Origin: Phoronis australis
Lineage: Eukaryota; Phoronida; Phoronidae
DNA: 64,000 nucleotides
NCBI GenBank assembly: GCA_002633005.1
Contig: NMRA01000410.1
Location: forward strand, 89,977-153,976
Reading direction: 5' to 3'
Positions within the stretch are counted from its first letter, which is position 1. The number at the start of each line of letters is the position of its first letter. The position numbers were made by a program, and so were the translations under genes. This document shows positions 1-10,357 of this stretch, piece by piece. The notes beneath the pieces are model-generated. The model ran no database searches, had not been told where the DNA came from, and was given only the letters and a program-made list of their open reading frames with translations.

Positions 1-165
1 CCCCCCCCCTCTCAATTTTTTCCAAGTTGGTTTACTTGGGGTTTACACACGCTGGCGGTGCCGTTTTTGTTTTGCTGGAGACGCTTTTGTTTGTTTTATT
101 AATTTTTGGGTCCTGGCCCGAGGGGGGGTTTAAACCCCCTGAACCCCCCCGTAGATCCGCCACTG
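1..165. mobile_element. Partial non-autonomous DNA transposon (right end)
   Basis: The window opens inside a repeat with long C and G runs. It ends in GTAGATCCGCCACTG at 151-165. That end closely matches the right end of the complete element at 7369-8155 (CTAGATCCGCCACTG), so this is taken as the 3' end of a relative. The left end lies outside the window. No coding capacity is visible. Superfamily is uncertain. Confidence 0.45.
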
Positions 166-1960
166 CATTTATAATTGAAAAGTTTGGGCCCAACTAACAA
201 GTGTGTATTTATTTGCGTCAGTAGCCAAGTGTTTTTGGGGGAGGGGGCGTGTGTGTATATTGCCGATTTTTATTATTTCTATAGCAATTCATGTGTGTAA
301 TGTATTTATCTATACCCGTGAAATAAAATTACAAAAACGAGAAGTTTACCTTGTAAATGAATTCAAACTAATACTTATTGTTACCGACAGCGTGCATTGT
401 ACTTACCAATTGTCCCGCTCTTAGCGGACAGTACCTCTTCTTGAATTTCTCCCGCTATTCCGCCCCACCATCAAAATGTCCCGCTTTTTGACACATGGTG
501 AAATTGCTATTGTAATTACCATGCGACTATAGCCCCATTTTCACATTCGACTAAAAGAAAAACGTGACGTTTTATGGGTTTTCGCTGCACCCCCAATTTC
601 CCATTCGACTAATAAAAACAAAAAATGCAGTCAGGCGATTGTGTGTACGTGTTGTAGTGAACTTTTCACCCTTGCATTGTGGCGTAGATTCAGATGCCCC
701 GCTTTTGATACGGATGTCCCGCATTTCAATCCATTTTTTCATTTTCGAATATTGACACATGCAGCAGCTGGTCAAAATAAATTTGTCTCCTTTTTACGAC
801 TAATGTCATTCTCCCGAGCACACTTTCTTTCATTATCTAGTAATCGTAAAATGTCCCAATGTCTCTTGTATACAATAACACTAAATATGCATCAGTATGA
901 TCACTAATTTTTTACTTTCTGAAGAAATTAGTTTATGTCTAAATTTCTACCAAACTGTTGTAATAAGTTTATTAAAATTACAGATGTTTGTCCATTTTTA
1001 TGTTTCTGAAAAATTTTATCTGGAAACTTCAGTCCGATAGTTAGTTGGAGTAAATTTAAATTTTTTTGTATCCTAAATTTTCACAGAAGAATAAAATTGT
1101 ACCAAACAGCACCAAAGGTCTAATTAATATACATAAAGATGTTTAATTTCCCACGGATGCGTTACTAAACTCTTCATAAAAGTTGTGATTGATCCATATT
1201 CTAAAATCTGTCTTTATCGTAGCAATCTTTTGAATCATTGAAACTACTTACCTGTCAGGTATGCAAAATGTCAATTACTGATGAAGTAAATTACTTATCT
1301 TTTGCTTCTGGTGTAACCATACACTATCAAGATCCAATGATATTATTCCGTTGAAAAACAGTGGAGTTGCGAAATTTCTAGCGACAGCAAAGGAGGTGAT
1401 ACTTTCCCATTGGCCTAGTGTTAAAATATATATTTATTATTATTTGATTTACATGATTTTGGTATTGTATAAGAGCTTACGTGATGCTTGATCATTTGGA
1501 TAATTTTAAGGAAATTTCAAATTTTCAAAATTATTGCAATAGGTCCAGATTAGTTTACGTTATGTCTACCTGGCAGCTGGGCAGTGGTAGTACCCACAAC
1601 TGAGTTGTGACGAATTGCCACATTACAAGGTGGTGATCTTCCGTTTGCAAATAATTAGGGCCATTAGATCCCAAACTATAAAGTACACAACCAAATTCAA
1701 GCTTTGCAACATTATTCAAGCTTGACCAATATTATTCAAGCTTTTTAATCTTATCCAGCAAGCTTTCCCAAAGTTTTGAGAAGCCTGATTTACCTTACGA
1801 AACTCAAGCTTGGAGAATGTTCAATAATGTGACGGACTTCTCAGCTTAATCAAGCTTAGTCAAATTTAGCAAAGTATGCATTTTATTCCTTTATGAGCAG
1901 GTATGAATCTAGTTAAAAAACAGCATACGAACCAAATCTGATTTGCACAAGCAAATAAAC
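166..1960. other. Non-coding AT-rich stretch, no gene seen
   Basis: Open frames here are short and show no recognisable family. Several copies of the short motif ATTCAAGCTT, in direct and imperfect inverted arrangement, lie at about 1700-1870. A related cluster occurs far away at about 24178-24212 inside a GLG1 intron, which suggests a minor interspersed repeat. Nothing else could be supported. Confidence 0.5.
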
Positions 1961-1967
1961 TTTACAC

Positions 1968-2908
1968 TAATCTATGGTCAGCAATTTTGAATTTTTTCGC
2001 TCTTGAAATAGCTCTTTCAACATGGTCCCTGTGAGCGGCTATCTTTTTTGTTAAGGCAACATCACTAGGTGACATCTGACCACGACCTGGTGCAAAAGGG
2101 GCATGTATAATTTCAGTCCAATTTCTTTCCTAATTAAGAAGCCTTCATCTGCCATGATTCCATCACCTTGTTTTAATTTAAAGCAATCCATGAGTTGCCG
2201 AAGCATTGTCAGTTAGCCACTTGATCTAGCTATATCATTATCTGACATTGATCCCGAAAACAGCATGAATATAAAAGTAAACGACCCTGGGGTCCACTCC
2301 TACAAGATCGAAATCTGAATAACACTGACTTTGGCTTCTCGGAGAACTTGGCTCTTCCACTTTGATCACTGTGCCATCAATGATGAGGGGCGGGTCTGGA
2401 AAATCTTTCTTGTAATTTGGCGGCATATGTTCGTAGAGAACGTCGCGATCTGGCCAAATTGTTACAGATCGAAATTTGTGGAAAATGAAGTCGATCCACT
2501 CCCTGAAAAGTGCTGCTGCATCCTGAGGAGATATCCCAAAAAGAGTTGCCAAGTGTTTGAAATCGAAATTCAATCGCAGTTTCGTTAGAACAAGCAGGAG
2601 TTGATCTTGCAGTGACATGTTCTTAGCACTACTGATTGTTTTGGAGAAGTTCATGAGAGACTCGTCCTTGTCTGGGACTAAGAAATCAAAAATATTTTGA
2701 AATTCTTCAAAGGTGAATCCTGTGTGATATTCGAAATTATCCTTCACATGGCTGTTTTTGAGGGAATCAACGCAAAATCCCATGGTGGCTGCATTCTTTG
2801 TTTCAGCTTTCATTTTTCCTCGATGCGCTTCGTCAGTTAAAGTTTTCAACTTTTCTTTAAGAAGTTTGTTTTCAGCAACCATGGCCAGATAATCCAAACC
2901 TGATGGGT
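1968..2908 (-). pseudogene. Broken DDE transposase (DDE_Tnp_4 / HTH_Tnp_4 type)
   Basis: The exon starts after a good acceptor (minus-strand TTCTATTTCAG, ending at 2909). It encodes a leucine/lysine-rich coiled stretch (LLKEKLKTL), then a helix-turn-helix region of the Tnp_4 kind (KHLATLFGISPQDAAALFREW), then the first catalytic aspartate in IIDGTVIKVEEPS. The open frame stops at about 2238. The protein can be followed onward in other frames: SGSMSD, MADEGF with the second acidic site (about 2133-2152), and HVERAI with the third (about 2005-2025). At least two frame changes and one stop separate these blocks. All three DDE positions are still visible but the gene cannot make an intact protein. 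The N-terminal THAP domain of this family may be the exon at 5662-5877. Confidence 0.72.
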
Positions 2909-3399
2909 CTGAAATAGAAACACTTGTGAGACAGGGAATCTAGGGTCAAAACTTCACTGAGGATTTAGCTTACTGACGTTGAGAATGGCTTGATCATCAC
3001 ACGTGAAAAGTACTTAAACTTGAAAGACAGAAAATTTATACTGAGTTACATTATTGTTCAAGGTTTTCATGGATTTCCTTCTTCATCCTGTCTTGTTACT
3101 TCACGCTCCTCTGATAAAACCTTCTGGAGAATCAAAGCCTTGTGGTGATCTGAACTTCCCACATCCTAGAATCTAACTGCCCTTCATGGTTTGAGGCGAG
3201 AAAACTTAGGATTACAGTATCACAGTTTGGGAGATTTATGCCTTGTAAGGCTCCAATTAGAGACAATTTAGTAAATTAAGTGATGAATCCCAAACCATTT
3301 CAGGCAGATGACACCACTTACGGAACGTGCAATGAAAAAGTTGCTAAGAATATGTATAGCAAACGGGTAACCACGTTCATGATTGCTGATTCATAGTTA

Positions 3400-3803
3400 A
3401 TCCCGAATTTTCATTCATTGGAGCTTTGCCTGATGGGAAAGTATGCGACACTGGAGAGGTGGGGCTGTTAGAAGTGAAATGCCCAAACAGCATACTAGTA
3501 CGAGATATGAATTTTCAAGAAGGACTTACAACTTACGAAAAAAAGGAATCTCTGTTTTTGTCAAAATTCGGAGAAGAAATTTCTTTGGGAAAAGACCATA
3601 GTCATTGGTTCCAAGTTCATGGGCAGTTGCAAGTATACGGACCTTATTTTTGTGATTTTGTGATATTCACAAGAAGAGACTTGCATATACAATGGATTCA
3701 TCCCCATGTCAGTGTCATGAAACAAATTCCCAATAATAAGAGTAAAGGGTTTATTGACCATGACGCCAAACTGCACCCACCTTTTACTGGTTCCACAGTT
3801 TGA
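3400..3803 (+). CDS. YqaJ-type exonuclease exon (transposon-borne)
   Basis: A single open exon of about 134 codons ends in a stop at 3801-3803. It begins after a plausible acceptor (TTCATAG at about 3399) and has no start codon of its own, so it is a last exon. It carries the usual YqaJ (lambda-exonuclease fold) order of motifs: NPEFSFIGALPDG with the metal-binding Asp, then GLLEVKCPNS with the Glu-x-Lys catalytic pair, then HWFQVHGQLQVYG with the conserved Gln, then CDFVIFTRRD. These residues are those expected for a nuclease active site, so this exon looks intact. It lies on the opposite strand to the transposase, between the transposase and the THAP exon. Such nucleases are also found as domesticated or viral recombinases, but this context favours a transposon accessory gene. 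Upstream exons were not located. Confidence 0.68.
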
Positions 3804-4260
3804 GTTTCTGGACCAGCGTGTGTCGGTCCTTTAAATGAGCATTCAGCAGAGTTTTCACTGAGATGTGAAATCTGGTCAGCTGTCATGGTGAAACTGAAAC
3901 ATGAGGAAAACTGTAAATTGATTTAAACTGATTTTATCGTAATTTCTAGATTTGAAAACTTGGTCACAATCGTTCTATTGTTTTGCCATCATTTGGACCT
4001 AATACTCAGACAACGAACACCTCAGTTGTTTGAAAAATATTTCTTTGGTGAACTGAAAATCTTCTTATTTGACCAATATTTTGTGCTCACAGCTTGCCAC
4101 TAACGCTGCTCAGTCGAGAAAGGGGCAGTATTTTTTTCAAATTGCTATAGTGCTGCGATTTCATTCATGTTGAAAATGCCAATATAATATGAAAGGTCCG
4201 CCTCAGTAAAACAAAAAGTCAGAGTAAACGAGACAAAAGTCCACAGGAATTCGGCACAGT

Positions 4261-4352
4261 GGCCCCGTTTTTTTTTTTTGTCGTTGCTGATTTTTTTCAG
4301 TAAAANGGCCCCGTTTTTTTTTTTTTGTCGTTGCTGATTTTTTTCAGTAAAA
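4261..4352. repeat. Unmerged contig overlap around n at 4306
   Basis: The ~45 bases before the single n at 4306 (starting GGCCCCG, a T-run, then GTCGTTGCTG and TTCAGTAAAA) are repeated almost exactly after it. An n flanked by the same sequence is most simply a contig join whose overlap was not collapsed. It is therefore probably not a real tandem repeat. Confidence 0.7.
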
Positions 4353-5661
4353 TGTCCGCATACCGAAGAATTTGAGCCCCACCCCCCCTATATTTTAGGC
4401 TGGGGCGCGCATGTTTTAGGTTAAAAAATTGACTATTAATTTGGCTAGAAGCTTCGCATTGTTGTCACACACAATTTGCGTTATCTTCCAGTAAAATTTG
4501 ACTCAAAGCCAGTGTCAAGCTTGCCACCTTATTGCCAACCATGCATTAAACAGTGCCTGATTTGCGATGTATCTGAATATTGTCACAATGAAATTTCTTG
4601 TAATTGTAAATATATGGACATAGCTCCTGTAGCTGTAACTGTGTGAACCTTGTTCTGTGACTAAAATTACAGGTGTTTACCTTGTTTCTGTGCACAGTAT
4701 CTTTGCTCTCTTCGTCATTGGCTGAGTTGCTGGCCAAAGTTTTGGGGGAGGACGCACTGGTGTGACCATGTCATATTTGCACGCTGGCACAGGGTCTGGG
4801 TTTTCCTTCGTAGGTTTGCCATCTTTGAAGTGCTAAATTAATGTGAACTGACAATTTTTCCTCAAAAGAAATATTTTGGTTTCAGTTATAGCTATGATTT
4901 CTTGGGCATTAGTTCAATCCATAGGGAACTGGCTTTTCACCACATTTGTTTCAGTGATTGACCAAGATACACAAAACTTCCATACTGTAGTTAACGGTGC
5001 GATACACCCTCTTTTGGCATCCAAAGTACTAACTTTCGAATTCGACCACATACCATAGTGAAATTGAACTGAATTTGATTCTTACTCAAATTAGAAAACA
5101 TAAAACAAGCAACTCCTAAAGTATTGTCTTGCACAATAATCATCGGTCAGTTTTTCTCCATTTCCCAGAAGCCACTTATAACAGAAGTAAAGGACAAGAT
5201 GACAGAAACCAATTTCGTTGCAGAAAGTGGTCTCAATTCAAAAGTTTGCTTTGCCAAAATATGGTTGTGTTGTTCCATTAAGACATTTCATTATTTGAAT
5301 AAAGGTAACTTTCAGTTAATATTAAGAATTGAATACATCGACGGCCTCACAAGACTAAGCCTAATGTGTCCCTCTATACGCAAAAGGTATTTATAACAAC
5401 ATAGCATTGATCTTTTATTGAGTTTTAGTCAGTACGAAGCATAATTCGACGACAATTTTCTGGCGTATGAAGTGCTCATAGGAGCTCCACTGTTTCTACT
5501 GCAAGCCAGTGGTTATTGTCTAGGGTCTACGTCTACATAGACTATAATGTGGCCGTGCTGGGATCCAGCAGGTACCGAAACAAATGCAGCCAGATGAGTG
5601 AAACTCTTGAGTCGAAATCAGATAGGCCTACACTATAGCCACCAAACTAAAAAAAGCGTAC

Positions 5662-5877
5662 CTTGGAACAGATATATTTGTGTTTAGCCTTCGAATAATC
5701 ATGCAACATTTCCAAATTGAGCCGCACGTGCGGCCGTCCACACAGTTTGATCCACAGCTTACACCGCTCGAGATTAGTTTTTGGCTTGGGGAAAGCCCAA
5801 AAAGTGACAGGATTTTCCTCTCGATCTGCATACCGGCTGTCAGATTTGCAGATGCCATGGCAACACCGTTTTACCAT
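5662..5877 (-). CDS. THAP zinc-finger domain first exon
   Basis: A 216-bp exon (72 aa) starts with an ATG at 5875-5877 and ends at a donor (AAG|GTACGC). It shows the N-terminal THAP C2CH pattern: start MVKRC, Cys5 and Cys10 (C-x4-C), the FWAFPKPK segment with the invariant Pro at 30, the invariant Trp at 42 in CKLWIKLCG, and the third ligand Cys70 in YICSK. The splice falls just where the family has CS-[EK]-HF, so the His ligand would be supplied by the next exon, which I did not find. THAP domains bind DNA in host regulators and in transposases. The DDE and YqaJ pieces downstream on the locus favour the latter, but a host THAP gene remnant is possible. Upstream on the minus strand is a CCAAT-type motif (CTGATTGGTC, plus-strand orientation, near 6000). 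Confidence 0.6.
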
Positions 5878-6030
5878 TCTGATCGCAAAATTCCTTGATG
5901 TATTAACTAAAATAAGCTCTATCCGACAACGTTTCGTTTGCCGGGTAAAATGGCAGCGGCATAGATACGCAGACAAAAGTGTGTCGAGAATGCTGTGTTC
6001 TGATTGGTCAGTTAAGCCGTCAGCCAAACG

Positions 6031-6101
6031 CGCTGGTTCCCTGCGTGCCGCTAGGTGGGGCGGTAGCCGTGCTGGCTGGGCTAACACGCAGGGAACCAGC
6101 G
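6031..6101. repeat. Perfect 17-bp inverted repeat (hairpin)
   Basis: The left arm CGCTGGTTCCCTGCGTG (6031-6047) is exactly complementary to the right arm at 6085-6101, with 37 bases between. The arms are GC-rich in an AT-rich setting. The structure sits about 150 bp upstream of the THAP exon start on the minus strand. It could be a small foldback element or a regulatory site. No function can be assigned. Confidence 0.75.
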
Positions 6102-6129
6102 AGTACTCAGGCGATAGGTCAATTCACAA

Positions 6130-7368
6130 AAAGAACGGGACATTTTCGCAGCCAATTGTGAATTTGCGTTTTTGTAATCAGGCTGTCAAAAATTGAAATT
6201 TGGGCATCAGTCATCTTCAAGAGCATTTCATTGGCTCTCTACCATTTTCTACTTTGATTTTTTTTGTAAAAATGATGTCATGTTGAAAGTGCAGCATTTG
6301 GGAGTTTTGTTCTCAAAAAACTGTTTTGCGTTAAAATCAATTTTGTAAAGACTATAACGAACATTCAGTCGACGGAATTCCTCTAATTTGTGTCCGAGTA
6401 GTAAAATTACAGTTACATTAGCATGGGCATGAATAGCAAAAACAATTTTAATTTTTAAAATGAAAACAGTATTGAGAACTGACTCCAGACATTTGACACT
6501 TCTTATGCTTTCCCCGTAACGATTTCCAATCATTAGTGTAGGCAACCGAAATTGATAATTTATATATTACCATGAATGTACACAACGTAATAAATTTGGT
6601 TCTTTGATATAACGTGAATATTACACAGGGCGGAGTACAATAATTATGACCAACTGAGGGCAACGTATGCTTGGAACTGCAAGTCCAGTTGATGTAGGCT
6701 AGGCCACCGTATCTATGGTAACGACAACTGAACATTAGTTATCAACATCTTTTATTAATAAAAATATTATTGAAAACATTTTTTGTTCCAGAACACCATT
6801 TTGTGTCTAAGCGAGAAGTTTAGTTCTTCTAAGTTCACAGCATAGGAAGTTTAGGGGAGCCAATAAACGGGCGTACGGTTCTGCCGCACGGATCGCCGGA
6901 ATTTAAGAGACTGGGAACTTATCCTTTTTGTTGCGAGCTTGACCTCATTTACTAATGCCTGTTATTTAAATTAATAGTTAGTATATGCCTGAGATGATAT
7001 ATTTATTCAACTGAAAAAGATATAGCCTGTTGATACGTAACTCTTGAATCTATTTTGTCGTTTTCACCAAGTTATTTAGTGCCATAATTCACGAAAATGT
7101 GCTACTTTGAATGCGGGAATTTTTTTAATTTAAAAAGTTTCATGTGAATGGGGTAGAAAATTTTCAAAATGAAGTTGCCAAGTCTAAGACAATTTACTTA
7201 TAAGTCCACACTGATTACCGTCGCAGCTCATCCTGACAAAACAACTAACGCGTATTCGCATTTTAATGAAAAAAGTACTAATCGGCGAGATTTTGTTTCA
7301 AAGGCACACGGCATTTGTTATCTATGGCTTAAGTGTCGGAGTATTCAACTGAGCGCATTTCCAGTGTT
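6130..7368. other. Non-coding stretch, no gene seen
   Basis: Only short open frames without family resemblance occur here. No repeat with clear ends was identified before the transposon that starts at 7369. Confidence 0.4.
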
Positions 7369-8155
7369 CACAGGCGGATTTAGGGGGGCGTCTCCCCCCG
7401 GTCCTTGGCTGCCGCAAAAAAAAAAATAAAACAGCAAGAGCGTAAAGAAATGTTGGGTTTATTAATTAACATTATACGGCTGAAACAAGATTTAAATGTG
7501 TGCAGTTTTAGTGTGTTGGGGCCGTCCATATCTGGGTTGCCATTCAGTGCATGGCCAAGTATAGGCTCTCCTGCGATGCCAGACGACCTGCAATGGCGCT
7601 GCGCACTACGACTCCGTTTCCGTCGTCTGCTTCACTGTGCAATGAAGAAATTTTTACTTCATTTTTTAAAGGAAATGGAATCTGAGTGACTATGAAAAAA
7701 CAGAAGCTGCTGGTAAGATGTGAATTTTAATCGACGCCTTAATTAATCACTCAGAAACTCAGAATTCTCTCTTTGTCAAACATTAACTTAAGACGATTTC
7801 CAAAGCAACCGCGTCATTAATGTCACAAAAAACGAATTTGGTCTTTTGGACAAATGAAGAATATTTTAAATACAACAAATTCGTTACGAACTGATTGCAC
7901 AAAATATAAAAAGTATAATAAGCATTACTAAAAGAAGTAGGTTTCGCGCGCAAACGCTGTGGACCATTCTCCGTGTTTTTTTCTTTTCTTGTTTTTTTTT
8001 TCTTGGAAAATACTTCAGAAATCAAGGAAAATGCAAACCCCCCTCCCGACCTCCCCCCATTCGGTGCTATGCGCATCTACAATCGTGCTTAGCACAAATG
8101 TTTACACACAAAATGTTGGGCGCCCCCCCCTTGTGACATACTAGATCCGCCACTG
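7369..8155. mobile_element. Complete 787-bp non-autonomous DNA transposon with 5-bp TSD
   Basis: The left end CACAGGCGGATTTAG pairs with the right end CTAGATCCGCCACTG, whose complement is CAGTGGCGGATCTAG (12 of 15 positions agree). The element is flanked on both sides by GTGTT (7364-7368 and 8156-8160), a 5-bp target-site duplication. G and C runs lie just inside both ends. The interior has no transposase-like frame, so the element must be moved in trans. CAGTGGCGGA-type ends are common in eukaryotic cut-and-paste families such as hAT, but a 5-bp duplication is not the hAT standard of 8, so superfamily is left open. Relatives are at 1-165 and 52197-52352. Confidence 0.75.
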
Positions 8156-8160
8156 GTGTT

Positions 8161-10357
8161 ACTATGTAAACACGCCGTGACATAATGACAACTTTCAGTT
8201 TTGCGATCAAACAAAATTCTCGAGAAACTAGGTTTACTTAATTCACCTCATAACTTAAAGTTTTCATAAAGAATAGAAATTTTGTTCATCACACTTCAGA
8301 TACCGTAAAATACCAAACATAGCCTAACTGAAGGCCATGGTCTTACAAATGAAATAATACGTTTTGCGGAAAGTGCAACGAACCCTAGTACATGACTACC
8401 ATTGTCTTTGCTTTCCTTATGATTTCTGACAATCAGCCAAAGACGACAAAGATGAATAGAATAATTTAGTAGTTGTTGGTAAACCAACTAGCATGTGTTA
8501 ATGAACTGGCAGATACTCGATAATAATAGTAATGGTGATAACGATAGCAATAACATCGATGGTGACGCCGATGGTAATAATAACAAACTAAGAGTTATGG
8601 TAATGATAATAATAACAATATCAAGAATAACAATAATCCTATATAACCTACATATAACCTATGTTAGGACGAAGCACATATTTCCTGAGAATTTTTGTTA
8701 TGCTGATAAAGGCCATGATCTTATAATTGATGATAAGGCCTCCATTCTCGAATATAAGGCCAATCACTGAGATGACCTCATTAGCAAGACTTTACGGTAA
8801 GATTATAGCTATAGGTTCAATGTTCGGCATCAATATATTAGATTATTTTTAATTTATTTTTGTACACTTTATTTTCTCTTCCCTTGACAACTATATCATC
8901 TTGGGTTGTTATTCAGAATCCTGGGTTAAGAACAGTGCTTGTTCCTGGAACTATAATTTCCTTGTTTCGTTTGAAAACAATTAACCATTGGTCTGAAAAA
9001 ACGGTTCGGATCGTGTCTGGACAGTTCAGGAATATGTGGGACAAAACACACCAAAGAATTCAGACAATGCCAAATCAACCGAAGAAACACTACGGTTCTT
9101 CCGAAAAGAAATTTGTGACTCACCGACAAGTGAACACAGTACACTGATTCCTGACAATAAAGTAGACAAACAAATAAACATAGCTTGAGCTAGACTGAAA
9201 ACTCTCGTTCCGGCGGCAACATTCCATTGTACTCAGTCAAATCTACGCACGGTAACTAACAACACCAACTTCACCTGGTCGAGTTCTGTCAACCGTAACA
9301 GCCTCTTATCTATGCAGCGGCTGGCAGAATCGATTGTAGAAAGTTATGATAGTGCGGAAACAATAACACAAAGAAAAGTAATTGGTAGTGACACGCCCGG
9401 TGTTAAACCAGGTGTTGGATTAGCGTGACTGTATCACAGGAGATGAATGTAATAAACAAGAAGTAGCGTGAAGAACTTACATTTATGGAACTTGATTACC
9501 ACCCAATGTAGAAAAAATAAGAAGAATGTGAATAGATTTATCAAAAATCACATGAAATCAAGGAGCTCTGGGCTGACATGAGGACTTGCTGAAGAAATGT
9601 TTTAGTAATGAATAGTTATTTTCACCACATAATGCTCGCAATCGAATGACCGTAATGGTCTCATCAGTGTACGACACTACAGTGTCAACGGGCAAAGATG
9701 TAGTTACACATTATCTTTGCTACGGGTGAGTCCACGTGTGTTTTCTCACTGACACAAGGGAGATCGTCATCTGATCATGAGGCCAATGCTGGCGGAGTGT
9801 TCTTTTCACATAGTTAATTTTACAAAGTCAGACATAAATTTCTCAAGAATGCGCGAATCTTAAGCCATCAGCTACTCAGGCAAGCGGCGACTACTCTGAA
9901 GAGACCCACGTCGATGATTTCTCATCAACTGGTTGTCACTAACGAGTATTGCCGCGGTAACTAAGCTGAAGCGGCTTTTCAACCGGAAGAATGATTACTA
10001 CATTTTGAAATATCTAAGTACGCAAAATAAATCTTAGTATTTACCATGCACAAATATTTCAACGTCTATAATAAGTGTGTTGATTTATTGAAAATGTCAA
10101 ATCGTTAAATATTACAGGTAAAACTAGTCAGACAATTTGTGATAAATCCCGAAATAATTATAATTTATGTACAGAATCCCTTAGTGACAAAAAATCACTA
10201 CGCGCAAGTAACGCGGCTCTTGACAACTAACTAAACTGAACAGTACACACTGTAGAGCTCACTTGACGACTAGACAGCGAAGAAGCGAGACCTGTGTTGA
10301 AAGTCTCCGCATTGTATTTATAGCACTTGTACATTATTAGTGTAATTTATAAGAAAT
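8161..10357. other. Intergenic region up to CFAP20, with an AT-rich simple-sequence patch
   Basis: No gene is recognised. A low-complexity stretch of GATAAT/AATAAC-like words lies at about 8518-8640. The last few hundred bases before 10358 should hold the CFAP20 promoter and 5' UTR, but no TATA box or other convincing element could be placed. Confidence 0.45.

Larger units (their letters stand above)
1968..5877. mobile_element. Decayed ISL2EU-like DNA transposon neighbourhood (THAP + YqaJ + DDE)
   Basis: Three transposon-type coding pieces lie together: a THAP zinc-finger exon (minus, 5662-5877), a YqaJ-type exonuclease exon (plus, about 3400-3803) and a DDE transposase (minus, about 1968-2908). 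From general knowledge, ISL2EU-type eukaryotic elements encode a transposase plus a separate YqaJ-nuclease protein, so the pairing fits one element. That all three belong to a single insertion is inference. I could not find matching terminal inverted repeats, and the transposase is broken. The span given runs from the outermost coding pieces and is not a mapped element boundary. Confidence 0.5.

Noticed and set aside
4261-4352. Apparent tandem repeat
   Set aside because: The two halves flank a single n and are nearly identical, so an unmerged contig overlap is the simpler explanation.
8495-8770. 91-codon Asn/Asp-rich frame
   Set aside because: Arises from GATAAT/AATAAC simple sequence with no homologue recognised.
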